Assembly: GCA_964514105.1 (NCBI GenBank)
Contig: CAZEPJ010000012.1
Span: 14,786 to 78,785 of the forward strand
Direction of reading: 5' to 3'
From: CAZEPJ01 sp964514105
GTDB lineage: Bacteria > Desulfobacterota > Desulfocorpusculales > Desulfocorpusculum
Length of the DNA stretch: 64,000 nucleotides
Position numbers and translations under genes: made by a program. Under the pieces are notes generated by a model that ran no database searches, was not told the origin of the DNA, and saw nothing but the letters and a program-made list of their open reading frames with translations. Below are positions 25,056 to 33,809 of the stretch, piece after piece. The first letter of the stretch is position 1; each line of letters starts with the position of its first letter.

Positions 25056-25805
25056 TCAGAGCCGGAAGGATTCTCCCAGGTAGAAGCGTCGGGCCCGCTC
25101 GCTCCGGGCGATCTCCTCCGGGGTGCCCACCTCCAGGATCTTCCCCTCGTTGATGATGTACGCCCGGTCGCATACGTTGAGGGTCTCGCGCACATTGTGG
25201 TCCGTGATCACCACCCCGATGCCACGCTCCTTGAGGGAACGGACGATGTTCTGAATCTCGGTGACCGCCAGGGGGTCGATGCCTGCAAAGGGCTCATCGA
25301 GCAGGATGAACATGGGATCGATGACCAGGGATCGGCAGATCTCCACCCGCCGGCATTCCCCGCCGGACAAGGAATAGGCCTTGTTCCTGGCCAGATGCTC
25401 GATGCGAAGTTCCCTCAACAGCTCCTGGCAGCGCTGCCTGCGGCGCACCCCGTCGGGCTCCCGCATCTCCAGCACCAGCAAGAGGTTCTGCTCCACGGTG
25501 AGCTTTCGGAAAATGGACGTCTCCTGCGGAAGGTAGCTCAACCCCTTGCGCGCTCGAAGGTACATGGGGGCCTCGGTGATGTCCTCCCCCATGAGGAACA
25601 CCCGGCCCCGCGTGGGCCGCAAGGCGCCCGTGAACATGTAGAAGATCGTGGTCTTGCCCGCGCCGTTGGGCCCGAGCAGGCCCACGATCTCTCCCTGGTG
25701 CGCCTCCAGATCCACGTCATCCACAACGGTCTTCCGGCCGAAACGCTTGCAGAGCCCCCTGGCCAGGAGCCGTGGCAGGGATTCGTTGGCGGAGACGGGC
25801 CTCAC
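25056..25805 (-). CDS. lptB: LPS export ABC transporter ATP-binding protein
   Basis: Cytoplasmic ATPase of the LptB2FGC extractor, powering lipopolysaccharide removal from the inner membrane. The 249-residue product has Walker A GPNGAGKTT, the Q-loop in LPQETSIFRKLTVEQN, signature LSGGECRR, Walker B FILLDEPFAGIDP and the H-loop in VVITDHNVRETL. The C-terminus IARSERARRFYLGESFRL is typical of LptB. The GTG start overlaps the lptA stop by four bases (GTGA). Confidence 0.95.
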   Translation of the reverse strand: MRPVSANESLPRLLARGLCKRFGRKTVVDDVDLEAHQGEIVGLLGPNGAGKTTIFYMFTGALRPTRGRVFLMGEDITEAPMYLRARKGLSYLPQETSIFRKLTVEQNLLLVLEMREPDGVRRRQRCQELLRELRIEHLARNKAYSLSGGECRRVEICRSLVIDPMFILLDEPFAGIDPLAVTEIQNIVRSLKERGIGVVITDHNVRETLNVCDRAYIINEGKILEVGTPEEIARSERARRFYLGESFRL

Positions 25806-26353
25806 CGTCGGCCTCCCGGGATCACGAGGGTTCGCACGCGTCCCCCCTTGCCGCCCAGGACCGTGCTCTTGCGCTCGGCAATGGCATAGACGATGCTGTC
25901 TCCCTCCACGAACTCACCACCCTGGACGAGCCGCGGCGCATCCCGCATGGTGACGGCCTTGGTCGCCACGTCCAGGCTCGCCGTTCCGCAGGTCCCCCTG
26001 GCGTCCTCGGTCTCCAACTGCACGTCCCCCTCGGCCACCAGTTCGCTGATCTTCTGGGTGGCGGGATCCCACCGTACCTCCAACCTCTCGGACCGGATCA
26101 CGTAGTCCTGCTCGGAGGCCCGGACCCTGCCGGAGTAGATGGCCACGTTTTCCTGCCTCCGGAGCTCCATCCGGTCCGCCCGGATCTCGATGGGCTCCGC
26201 GGGGGCCTTCTTCCTGCCCTCCCACTTGCGGGGATCCAGGGCCGCAGACCAGGATGGAATCAGGACCACGACCATCCCCAGGATCAACCCCCGCACCCCC
26301 CCCCCAGACCCCAAGCCCCGCCCCCTCGCCGGGCGGTCCGTTTCGCGCCTCAT
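25802..26353 (-). CDS. lptA: Lipopolysaccharide transport periplasmic protein LptA (OstA-like)
   Basis: Periplasmic beta-jellyroll bridge carrying LPS between membranes. The 183-residue product has an N-terminal membrane/signal segment (GGVRGLILGMVVVLIPSWSAALD), then repeated OstA-type strands: IEIRADRMELRRQENVAIYSGRV, VRWDPATQKISELVAEGDVQL and DSIVYAIAERKSTVLGG. The ATG at 26353 overlaps the lptC stop by four bases; its end overlaps the lptB start. Sequence conservation is low in this family, but order and fold pattern are convincing. Confidence 0.88.
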   Translation of the reverse strand: MRRETDRPARGRGLGSGGGVRGLILGMVVVLIPSWSAALDPRKWEGRKKAPAEPIEIRADRMELRRQENVAIYSGRVRASEQDYVIRSERLEVRWDPATQKISELVAEGDVQLETEDARGTCGTASLDVATKAVTMRDAPRLVQGGEFVEGDSIVYAIAERKSTVLGGKGGRVRTLVIPGGRR

Positions 26354-26943
26354 CGCAGCACCTCTTTGGCCCGCTGCAGGGCGGAGGGCCGCAACAGCGT
26401 CCGTACGGTCTGCCTCAGGAGGACCTTCTCTTCGTTCATCCAAACGTGAAGCCCAACCCCCTCGGTCATTCCCTCGGGGCCTTCCAACAGGACCTCGCCG
26501 GGGCCCTCGATCTCCCGCTTGTCCTGAAACAACGTGGCGGAATCCGTGGACAGGACGTACCCCTCCTGGGATCGGATCCGGACGTTTCCCTCCACGCGGG
26601 CGCTTTGCGCCTTGACATGGTACACCCCCCGATCGCCGGTCAACTCGAAGGGCCTGGAACGCTCCCCCTCCTTGGGCTCTGCCAGGATGCGCACATCCGA
26701 CAGCCGAAGCTCTCCGCCGTCCTTGGAATACTCGGCCCCTCCCGCCCAGAGCTCCGTGGTCCGCCCCCGCTCATCAAACTCCTCGAGATGAATCCCCCGC
26801 ATGAACAGGGGCGGCACCGACGGCTGCCCACCGCCCTGGGCCTCCTGCTTTGCCCCCTTTTGGCCATCCGCGCCCCATGCCGGAGCGGCGGCCGGCCCCA
26901 CGGCCCACCACAAGGCGCAAGCCACACGCAGGATCCGCCGCAT
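26350..26943 (-). CDS. lptC: LPS export protein LptC
   Basis: Membrane-anchored periplasmic protein that receives LPS from LptBFG and passes it to LptA. The 197-residue product has an N-terminal hydrophobic segment (ILRVACALWWAVGPAAAPAWG) that resembles a signal peptide rather than a plain anchor. LptC-type strands follow: GIHLEEFDERGRTTELWAGGAEYSKDGGELRLSDVRI and GDRGVYHVKAQSARVEGNVRI. It starts inside the kdsD stop (four-base overlap) and overlaps lptA in the same way. Confidence 0.85.
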   Translation of the reverse strand: MRRILRVACALWWAVGPAAAPAWGADGQKGAKQEAQGGGQPSVPPLFMRGIHLEEFDERGRTTELWAGGAEYSKDGGELRLSDVRILAEPKEGERSRPFELTGDRGVYHVKAQSARVEGNVRIRSQEGYVLSTDSATLFQDKREIEGPGEVLLEGPEGMTEGVGLHVWMNEEKVLLRQTVRTLLRPSALQRAKEVLR

Positions 26944-27956
26944 CAGACGACCCCCGCTTTGAGGAGGTCGTGGAGATGGATCACGCCCACGGGCTCCCCC
27001 TCCTCGCGCTCCTCGAAGACGAACAGCGAGGTGATGGCATGGCGCTCCATGCGATTGAGGGCGTCCACGGCCAGGGCCCCCTTAGGGATGCCCTTGGGGT
27101 TGGAGGTCATCACATCCCTGGCCGGCTTCTCCAGCAGGTCGTTGCCTCGCTGGAGCCCCCGTCTGAGGTCCCCGTCGGTGATCACCCCCACCAGGCGTCC
27201 ATCGTCGCCCACCACGCCGGTGACGCCCAGCCCTTTGGAGGTGATCTCGAACAATGCCTCCCGCATAACGGTTCCGGTGCGGACCAAAGGGAGGGCCTCC
27301 CCGGAGTGCATGATGTCCCCCACCGTCAACAGGAGTCGACGCCCCAGGGTCCCGCCGGGGTGAAGCATGGCGAAATCGTCTCGGGTAAAGCCGCGCATCT
27401 CCAACAAAGCCACCGCCAGGGCATCGCCCATGGCCATGGCCGCCGTCGTGCTCGCCGTCGGGGCCAGCCCCAGGGGGCAAGCTTCCTCAGTCACCTCCAC
27501 CGGGATGACCAGATCGCTGTTGCGACCCAGGGGGGATGCGGGGTTGCCGACCATGGAGATCACCGGGCAACCCAACCGCCGAACGAAGGGGATGAGCCGG
27601 ACCACCTCTTCGCTGGCCCCGCTGTGGGAGATGAACAGGAAGACATCCCTGGCATTGGCCATGCCCAGGTCCCCGTGGGTCCCTTCGGCCGGGTGCAGGA
27701 AGAACGACGGGGTGCCAGTGCTGGCCAGGGTGGACGCGATCTTTCGCCCCACATGTCCGGACTTGCCCACCCCGGAGACGATGACCTTGCCCTCGCAGCC
27801 CAGGATGAGGGCCGCCGCACGGGCAAAGCCGGCACCCAGACCGTCCCGGACCCGCGCGATGGCCTCGGCCTCGATATCCAGGACCCGCCGGGCGCTCTCC
27901 AGGGCACGCTCATCTCCCCGGGCCGGGCCCCATCCCTCATCTCCGGGCGATGGCAT
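26943..27956 (-). CDS. kdsD: D-arabinose 5-phosphate isomerase (KdsD/KpsF family)
   Basis: Interconverts ribulose 5-phosphate and arabinose 5-phosphate, the first step to Kdo. The 337-residue product has an N-terminal SIS domain (GKVIVSGVGKSGHVGRKIASTLASTGTP, HPAEGTHGDLGM, SHSGASEEV) and two C-terminal CBS motifs (VGDIMHSGEALPLV and VMTSNPKGIPKGALAVDALN). The ATG at 27956 gives the normal length and slightly overlaps kdsA. It is part of the kdsB-pyrG-kdsA-kdsD-lpt run. Confidence 0.93.
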   Translation of the reverse strand: MPSPGDEGWGPARGDERALESARRVLDIEAEAIARVRDGLGAGFARAAALILGCEGKVIVSGVGKSGHVGRKIASTLASTGTPSFFLHPAEGTHGDLGMANARDVFLFISHSGASEEVVRLIPFVRRLGCPVISMVGNPASPLGRNSDLVIPVEVTEEACPLGLAPTASTTAAMAMGDALAVALLEMRGFTRDDFAMLHPGGTLGRRLLLTVGDIMHSGEALPLVRTGTVMREALFEITSKGLGVTGVVGDDGRLVGVITDGDLRRGLQRGNDLLEKPARDVMTSNPKGIPKGALAVDALNRMERHAITSLFVFEEREEGEPVGVIHLHDLLKAGVV

Positions 27957-28797
27957 GGATCTGAACGACCTCCTCCAGGAGCCCCTCCAGGCCCGCCAGG
28001 GGCAAGCTGTTGGGTCCATCGCAACGGGCGCGGTCCGGATCGGGATGCACCTCGATGAAAAGGGCATCGGCCCCCACCGCCGCGGCCCCCCGCGCCAGAA
28101 ACGGAACGTACTCCCTCTCGCCCCCCGATCGATCCCCTGCCCCTCCTGGAAGCTGGACGCTGTGGGTGGCATCGAAGACCACGGCGGCCCCCAGCTTCCG
28201 CAGGATTACCAGGGAGCGGAAGTCCACCACGAGATTGTTGTATCCGAAGCAGCTCCCTCTTTCGGAGACCAAAATCCGGCGGTTCCCCGCCGACTGGATC
28301 TTCTCCAGCACAGGCCGAACGTCCCACGGGCTCAGAAACTGTCCTTTCTTGACGTTGATGGCGCGTCCGGTCCGGGCTGCGGCCAGGAGCAGGTCGGTCT
28401 GACGGCACAGAAAGGCCGGTATCTGGATGACATCGAGGACCTGGGACGCCGCGGTCACCTCGCTCCGGCAGTGCACGTCCGAAAGGACCGGGACGCCCCT
28501 CGTGGCCCGCACCTCCGCCAGGATCTCCAGCCCGGATGCCAGGCCCGGGCCCCGGTACGACCCAACGGACGTGCGGTTGGCCTTGTCATAGGACGCCTTG
28601 AAGACCAACGGCATCCCTGCCCGCCCCGCCACCTCACACAGGGCATGGGCCACCTCCAGGCACTGGGCGCGGGACTCGATGACGCAGGGCCCGGCGATGA
28701 GGACCAGAGGCGCGCCGCCCCCGATGAGCACTTCACCGATGATTACCGGCGTCATCGGCCCCAGGCGGGGCGCTCCGGCCTCAGGCCCGGGCCGCAT
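27937..28797 (-). CDS. kdsA: 3-deoxy-8-phosphooctulonate (Kdo-8-P) synthase
   Basis: Condenses arabinose 5-phosphate with phosphoenolpyruvate. The product (286 residues from 28797) has LVLIAGPCVIESRAQ, the substrate motif FKASYDKANRTS, SDVHCRSEVTAAS, QIPAFLCRQTDLL and VDFRSLVILRKLG. The region corresponding to the metal-site Cys/Asn of the enzyme classes reads GPCVIES, but class was not resolved. ATG 28797 follows GGGGAG and overlaps the pyrG end. A start at 28755 (MTPVIIGEV) is an alternative with a weaker ribosome site. Confidence 0.92.
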   Translation of the reverse strand: MRPGPEAGAPRLGPMTPVIIGEVLIGGGAPLVLIAGPCVIESRAQCLEVAHALCEVAGRAGMPLVFKASYDKANRTSVGSYRGPGLASGLEILAEVRATRGVPVLSDVHCRSEVTAASQVLDVIQIPAFLCRQTDLLLAAARTGRAINVKKGQFLSPWDVRPVLEKIQSAGNRRILVSERGSCFGYNNLVVDFRSLVILRKLGAAVVFDATHSVQLPGGAGDRSGGEREYVPFLARGAAAVGADALFIEVHPDPDRARCDGPNSLPLAGLEGLLEEVVQIHAIARR

Positions 28798-30460
28798 GGG
28801 GCTCCCCTTCGTCTTCCTCCACGCCCTCCATCTGTCCGGGGCAGGCTTCTCCCCTTCCCGCCTTGGCCCGTTGCGACAATGCCGCGGCGATGAAGGAGCG
28901 AAAAAGCGGATGGGGATCCCGAGGGCGGGACTTGAATTCGGGATGGAACTGGCACCCCAGGAACCACTGCCTGCCCGGCATCTCCACCATCTCCACCAGG
29001 CGGCCGTCCGGGGACAGCCCGGAGATCCGCAGGTCGTGCGCCTCCAGGACCTCCCGAAACCGATTGTTCAATTCGTATCGATGGCGATGTCGCTCCGAGA
29101 TCTCCTGCTCCCCGTATATGCGGTGGGCCAGGCTTCCCTCGACGATGCGGCATGGATACGCCCCCAATCGCATGGTCCCTCCCATGTCGTTGATCTCCCG
29201 CTGATCGGGCATCAAGTCGATGACGGGATGCGGGCTGGCCGGATCGAACTCCGTGGAGTTGGCGCCGCGAAGCCCGCACACCTCCCGGGCGAACTCCACC
29301 ACAGCGAGCTGCATGCCCAGACAGATGCCAAAGAACGGAATGTCCCGCTCCCGGGCGTAGCGGATGGCCCGCATCTTCCCCTCCACCCCCCGTTTTCCAA
29401 ACCCCCCGGGCACCAGCACAGCGTCCACACCCGCCAGATGCGCCTCCCACCCCTCCCCCTCCAACTGCTCGGAGTCCACGTACCGGAGCTCCAGGCGGCA
29501 GTCGTTGGCGATCCCTCCGTGGATCAACGCCTCGCTCAAGCTCTTGTACGATTCGGTCAGATGAACGTATTTCCCCACGATGGCCACCGTGGCGCGCAGG
29601 CGTGGCCGATGGATCCGACCCAAGATGGCCTCCCATTCGGCCAGGACGGGCGCCCGGGTCCAGACGTTGAGGATCTCCATGATCTTCTCGTCCAGGCCCT
29701 CTCTGTGGAAGACCAGGGGGACTTCGTAGATGCTCTCCACGTCCTTGGCCGTGATCACCGCATCGGGCGGGATGTTGCAGAACAGGCCGATCTTGGCCTT
29801 GATCTCGGGGCTCAGATAACGGTCCGTGCGGCACAGGAGGATATCCGGCTGGATGCCGATCTCCCGCAGTTCCTTGACGCTGTGCTGGGTCGGTTTGGTC
29901 TTGAGTTCCCCGGCGGTGGGGATGTAGGGCACCAGGGTCAGGTGGATGTAACAGACATTCTCCTTGCCCAGATCGTTGCGCAGCTGCCGGATGGCCTCCA
30001 GGAACGGCAACCCCTCGATGTCGCCCACCGTCCCTCCGATCTCCACGATGACGATATCCACCCCGTCCACCAGTCCCAGGATGCACTGCTTGATCTCGTC
30101 GGTGATGTGGGGGATGACCTGAACCGTCCCCCCCAGGTAATCTCCCCGACGCTCCTTGCGGATGACGTTGTAGTAAATCTGGCCTGTGGTGAAATTGTTC
30201 TTCTGCGACATCTGGGCGTGGGTGTACCGTTCGTAGTGGCCCAGATCCAGATCGGTCTCCGCCCCGTCGTCGGTCACGAAGACCTCCCCATGCTGGAACG
30301 GGTTCATGGTCCCCGGATCGACGTTGATATAGGGGTCCAGCTTCAGCATGGTGATGCGCAGGCCCCTGCTTTCCAGCAGCGCGCCGATGGAGGCAGCGGC
30401 AAGGCCTTTGCCCAACGATGAGAGGACTCCCCCCGTCACGAAAATGAACTTGGTCTTCAT
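28781..30460 (-). CDS. pyrG: CTP synthase
   Basis: Glutamine- and ATP-dependent amination of UTP to CTP; CTP is also needed by KdsB. The 559-residue product has the synthase domain (MKTKFIFVTGGVLSSLGKG, the LDPYINVDPGTMNPFQHGEVFV-type motif in two parts, VIVEIGGTVGDIEGLPFLEA) and the class I glutamine amidotransferase domain with nucleophile Cys in FFGICLGMQ and the CQFHPEF histidine. The ATG overlaps the kdsB stop by four bases. The C-terminus has an acidic tail longer than usual. Confidence 0.96.
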   Translation of the reverse strand: MKTKFIFVTGGVLSSLGKGLAAASIGALLESRGLRITMLKLDPYINVDPGTMNPFQHGEVFVTDDGAETDLDLGHYERYTHAQMSQKNNFTTGQIYYNVIRKERRGDYLGGTVQVIPHITDEIKQCILGLVDGVDIVIVEIGGTVGDIEGLPFLEAIRQLRNDLGKENVCYIHLTLVPYIPTAGELKTKPTQHSVKELREIGIQPDILLCRTDRYLSPEIKAKIGLFCNIPPDAVITAKDVESIYEVPLVFHREGLDEKIMEILNVWTRAPVLAEWEAILGRIHRPRLRATVAIVGKYVHLTESYKSLSEALIHGGIANDCRLELRYVDSEQLEGEGWEAHLAGVDAVLVPGGFGKRGVEGKMRAIRYARERDIPFFGICLGMQLAVVEFAREVCGLRGANSTEFDPASPHPVIDLMPDQREINDMGGTMRLGAYPCRIVEGSLAHRIYGEQEISERHRHRYELNNRFREVLEAHDLRISGLSPDGRLVEMVEMPGRQWFLGCQFHPEFKSRPRDPHPLFRSFIAAALSQRAKAGRGEACPGQMEGVEEDEGEPHAARA

Positions 30461-31275
30461 GAAGCCTCCTGCCCGGATGAAGGCGCATCCATCGACACCA
30501 CCGCCGCTTCGCTCTGCCAACACCGGAGGGCGTCCTCCACCCGCCCCACGTCCTCGGGCACATCCACGCCCACGGTGCGGTGGCTCGTCTCGACGACGAG
30601 GATCCGGTAGCCCCAATGGAGAAAGCGCAGCTGCTCCAGCTGCTCCGCAGCATCCCACGGTGACGGCCCCAGGGACGGAATCGCCTCGAGGACTCTCCTG
30701 CGAAAGCCGTACGCCCCGATGTGGATCCACGCCCTCCCCCAGGGCCTGGGAACCGTCTCCCCGGGACCCCGTTGCAGCCAGGCCGAGCGGTAAAACGGAA
30801 CGGGTGCCCGGGAGAAGTAGAGGGCGTACCCCCGATGGTCCGTCACCACCTTGACGCAGTGGGGGCTCCAGATCTCGTGGGGCGCCTCGCTGGCCACGCA
30901 GAGCGTGGCCATATCGGCCTCCGGGTCTTCCTCCAAGGCTTCTATGAGACGGTCGATCTGGCCCGGGCGGATCAGCGGTTCGTCCCCCTGCAGGTTGACG
31001 ACCGGGTCCCCCCCGACCCGGGCCGCCGCCTCCGCCACTCGATCGGTCCCCGATGCGTGCTCCGCAGAGGTCATGGCCACGTTGCCCCCGAACCCCTCCA
31101 CCGCCCGGGCGATGCGCTCATCGTCCGTGGCCACCCACACCTGCCCCACGCGACGTGCCTCCTCGGCCCGGCGGTAGACGTGCCGGATCATGGGTTCGCC
31201 GAGGAGGGAGACGAGGGGTTTGCCGGGAAAGCGGGAGGAGGCGTAGCGGGCGGGGATGATGACCGTTGCCGACAT
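30457..31275 (-). CDS. kdsB: 3-deoxy-manno-octulosonate cytidylyltransferase
   Basis: Activates Kdo as CMP-Kdo for transfer to lipid A. The 272-residue product shows VIIPARYASSRFPGKPL (CTP-binding loop), VATDDERI, ASGTDRVAEAA, VVNLQGDEPLI and HIGAYGFRRRVL. It is the first gene of the long minus-strand Kdo/Lpt unit, preceded by a near-consensus promoter at 31303-31330. Confidence 0.95.
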   Translation of the reverse strand: MSATVIIPARYASSRFPGKPLVSLLGEPMIRHVYRRAEEARRVGQVWVATDDERIARAVEGFGGNVAMTSAEHASGTDRVAEAAARVGGDPVVNLQGDEPLIRPGQIDRLIEALEEDPEADMATLCVASEAPHEIWSPHCVKVVTDHRGYALYFSRAPVPFYRSAWLQRGPGETVPRPWGRAWIHIGAYGFRRRVLEAIPSLGPSPWDAAEQLEQLRFLHWGYRILVVETSHRTVGVDVPEDVGRVEDALRCWQSEAAVVSMDAPSSGQEAS

Positions 31276-31302
31276 CCTTTCACCCAGGTCCGGGTTTTTC
31301 CC

Positions 31303-31330
31303 ATCATAGCAGATGACCCTCCGGTGTCAA
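31303..31330 (-). promoter_or_regulatory. Sigma-70 promoter for the kdsB-pyrG-kdsA-kdsD-lptCAB operon
   Basis: Minus strand TTGACA (plus-strand TGTCAA, 31325-31330), 16 bases, TATGAT (plus-strand ATCATA, 31303-31308), about 28 bases before the kdsB ATG. Confidence 0.7.
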
Positions 31331-31381
31331 GCTGCGTTCCCCTTCTTGCCATTCGTTCGGTCGATGGATGCCTTCCCGCCG

Positions 31382-31410
31382 TTGACAATCCACCGGTTTT
31401 CTCGTACACA
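31382..31410 (+). promoter_or_regulatory. Sigma-70 promoter for the radical SAM gene
   Basis: TTGACA (31382-31387), 17 bases, TACACA (31405-31410). It is about 50 bases from, and divergent to, the kdsB promoter. Confidence 0.58.
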
Positions 31411-31465
31411 GGAGGCCACGCCGCAGCGGGCGGATCATCCGAAGGTGACCGGGAGCCGAGACGCC

Positions 31466-33079
31466 TTGAAGATCCTCTTCATCGTTCCCCCTTACCCCAT
31501 CGAGGAATATCCGGCCCTGGCCACGGGGAGCATGTACCTGGCAGCCGTCCTCGTGGATCACGGCCACGAGGTGGGCGTCCTGGATCTGCTCATCTCGGAG
31601 GCCACGGCCGAGAAGGTCGCGGACGCGGTGCGGGAGATGAGCCCCCATGTGGTGGGCATCACCTCCGTGACCATGACCTTCCTCCAAGCCGCCCGCATCG
31701 CCGGGTGGGTCCGGGCCGCCAGACCCGAGGCCGTCATCGTGCTGGGCGGCGCCCATGTCTCCTTCGCCCCCGAGGGAAGCCTCCGGCAGTGCCCTGAGGC
31801 TGACGTCGTGGTCCGGGGCGAGGCAGAAGAGACGATCGTGGAACTCGTGGAGCGCCTCACGGGCAACGGCGATCTTTCGAGCGTCAAGGGACTCACATTC
31901 CGCAGGAACGGCGCCATTCACTCCACGCCCGATCGACCCCTCATCGCAGGGCTGGACGCCCTTCCCTTCCCGGCCTGGGACAAGCTCCCTCTGGCCCGCT
32001 ACCGGGCCCTGCGGGGCAAGGTGGGCGTTCTTTCCAGCCGGGGATGCCCGTACGGATGCATCTTTTGCGTGGGTCACCGCATGGTGGGAAAGAAGGGGCG
32101 CTACCGCAGTCCCCGCATCGTGGTGGACGAGATGCAGTGGCTGGCCCGGCGGGGGTTCTCCTCCATCGGCATCGACGACGACCTGTTCACCCTCAAACGC
32201 AGCCACGCCCTGGCCGTTTGCGAGGAAATCCGCTCCAGAAGGCTCCCCATCACATGGCATGCCTTCGCCCGGGCGGACACCGTCACCCCGGAGCTTCTGG
32301 GCGCAATGGCCAAGGCCGGCTGCAGCGACATCCTGTACGGCGTGGAGAGCGGTTCCCAGGCCATCCTGGACCGAATCGGCAAGGGGATCACGCTGGAGCA
32401 GGTGCGCCGGGCCGTGCGCATGGCCTCGGATGCGGGTATCCGCATCTTCGCCTCGTTCATCCTGGGGCTCCCCGGTGAGACCCGCCAGACCCTCCGCGCC
32501 ACGGCTGAGTTCGCCAAGTCCCTGGGATGCCAGTACGGGTTTCACGTGCTCTCGCCGTTTCCCGGGACCCGGCTGCGGGAGGAGGCCGATCGCTTCGGGA
32601 TCCGGATCCTCACGGACCGTTGGGATCAGTATGACGCCAACCATGTGGTCACGTTGACCCCGGGCCTCTCTCCGAGCGACGTGGAGGAAATCTTGGAGGA
32701 ATACGACGCTGGGATCGCCGCGTACTGCGGCGTCCAGGAGGAACACTTTCGGCAGGGGACAGCCCCCCCCCAGGAGCGATACGAGGTGTGGCTCCGCGGA
32801 TTCAAGCCTGTGGCATGGGAAATCCTCCGGAAGGACCTCGTGGAAAAACACGGCCGGGTCAACGGCCCCGTGCCGCCTGCCCAGGCTCTCCCCCTCCTGG
32901 CCGAGCGCCTCGCCCGGCACCTGACCTTTCCCGCGGCCCGCGTCCGGGAGGCCCTGGAGCTCTGGGTGCAAGAGGGCGTGCTCAGGGCGGATCCTGCGGG
33001 GGAAGGGCACAGGTGGCGCTGGGCCCGCAACGACGAGCTGGCATTTCCGCCACAGGGCGGGCGTGTCTCCCGGTCCTGA
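31466..33079 (+). CDS. B12-binding-domain radical SAM protein
   Basis: A 537-residue protein. Residues about 1-130 form a B12-binding-like Rossmann domain (SMYLAAVLVDHGHEVGVLDLL, VVGITSVTMTF, VIVLGGAHVSFAPEG) that lacks the classic DxHxxG cobalamin histidine motif. The radical SAM core follows with CxxxCxxC as Cys194, Cys198 and Cys201 in SRGCPYGCIFC, then GIDDDLF, YGVESGSQAIL and FILGLPGET. The C-terminal 100 residues are basic and helical. The TTG at 31466, after a GGGAG, is the likeliest start; GTG 31445 is an alternative. Substrate unknown; family members include methyltransferases and hopanoid, bacteriochlorophyll and lipid enzymes. Confidence 0.83.
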   Translation: MKILFIVPPYPIEEYPALATGSMYLAAVLVDHGHEVGVLDLLISEATAEKVADAVREMSPHVVGITSVTMTFLQAARIAGWVRAARPEAVIVLGGAHVSFAPEGSLRQCPEADVVVRGEAEETIVELVERLTGNGDLSSVKGLTFRRNGAIHSTPDRPLIAGLDALPFPAWDKLPLARYRALRGKVGVLSSRGCPYGCIFCVGHRMVGKKGRYRSPRIVVDEMQWLARRGFSSIGIDDDLFTLKRSHALAVCEEIRSRRLPITWHAFARADTVTPELLGAMAKAGCSDILYGVESGSQAILDRIGKGITLEQVRRAVRMASDAGIRIFASFILGLPGETRQTLRATAEFAKSLGCQYGFHVLSPFPGTRLREEADRFGIRILTDRWDQYDANHVVTLTPGLSPSDVEEILEEYDAGIAAYCGVQEEHFRQGTAPPQERYEVWLRGFKPVAWEILRKDLVEKHGRVNGPVPPAQALPLLAERLARHLTFPAARVREALELWVQEGVLRADPAGEGHRWRWARNDELAFPPQGGRVSRS

Positions 33080-33213
33080 AGCGGCGATCACCGCCCCCCC
33101 CTTGCCCGGGAGATGATCCGATCCCGGTGGACGGGAGCGCGGCGCAGGGTGTCGAGCCCAGCCCTCTTGGTTCATCCCACCGTCCTCCGCGTGCCCTCGA
33201 GGCACGAAAACCT
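33080..33213. other. Intergenic spacer
   Basis: GC-rich spacer downstream of the radical SAM gene, with no gene or strong terminator seen. It leads into the promoter at 33214 and, in all, 336 bases separate the two genes. Confidence 0.4.
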
Positions 33214-33242
33214 TTGACTCCTCCCGTCTAGCGGCATACAGT
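33214..33242 (+). promoter_or_regulatory. Sigma-70 promoter for the orphan 108-residue gene
   Basis: TTGACT (33214-33219), 17 bases, TACAGT (33237-33242). The gene starts about 170 bases downstream, leaving a long leader. Confidence 0.6.
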
Positions 33243-33415
33243 GGGGATGATTCGGCCCGACCGGCAGGATCCGTTGCCGTTCTTTTCCTGCTCCTCCCTG
33301 TGACGCCTCGCGCCGCCGGCGAACCGCCTGGTCCGGGCCCGCGACCTGCGCCCCACGGGGTTCCTTCCCCGGCCGGCGCGTTCATCCCCTCAGCCTCAGG
33401 GACAGGAGCGTTGAC

Positions 33416-33742
33416 ATGGCGAGGAGAACTCCGGGAATCGTCGGCATCAAGCGGGTGGCGGGTGCGCCCAAGGGCGCCCAGTGGTTCGCCGTCTTCTTCA
33501 AGACCGCCCTGGGCCACGACGAGGAGGCCCTGGAGATCTTCAAGAAGGTCCTCAACCGAATGCCCGAGGGGATGGAGGCCCAGACGCTCTATTTCCCCGG
33601 GGAGCGCACGGCTCTGTGCGTGGGCTACACCTTGTCCGTGGCCGCGCTCCAGAAGTTCTGCGTCTCCATCACCCGCAACAGGCATATCTCCGCGAGAATC
33701 CGCATGGCCGTGGATTCCCACGAGATCCTGAACTGGGTGTGA
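33416..33742 (+). CDS. Small conserved-looking protein of unknown function
   Basis: A 108-residue product that I do not recognise. It starts with a basic leader (MARRTPGIVGIKRVAG), then a segment reading like an alpha/beta ferredoxin-like fold: QWFAVFFKTALGHDEEALEIFKKVLNRMPEG, AQTLYFPGERTALCVGYTL and AALQKFCVSIT. The overall order loosely recalls small DUF3303-like proteins, but I cannot support that. The ATG follows ACAGGAG by six bases, and the codons are strongly GC-ending, supporting it as a real gene. It has its own promoter-like sequence and is convergent with the cyclase gene. Confidence 0.6.
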   Translation: MARRTPGIVGIKRVAGAPKGAQWFAVFFKTALGHDEEALEIFKKVLNRMPEGMEAQTLYFPGERTALCVGYTLSVAALQKFCVSITRNRHISARIRMAVDSHEILNWV

Positions 33743-33809
33743 GGGGCGAGCCGGGCGCCGCGGCGGATCGGCCGGTTGTTCGCGGGCGCGGGGCGGGATG
33801 CCCTGCGCG

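Noticed and set aside
22857..25889. A 1010-codon plus-strand open frame
   Set aside because: It is antisense to hpf, rpoN and lptB, all of which are clear genes. Its sequence shows no domain.
28598..30421. A 607-codon plus-strand open frame
   Set aside because: Antisense to kdsA and pyrG, with no recognisable domain.
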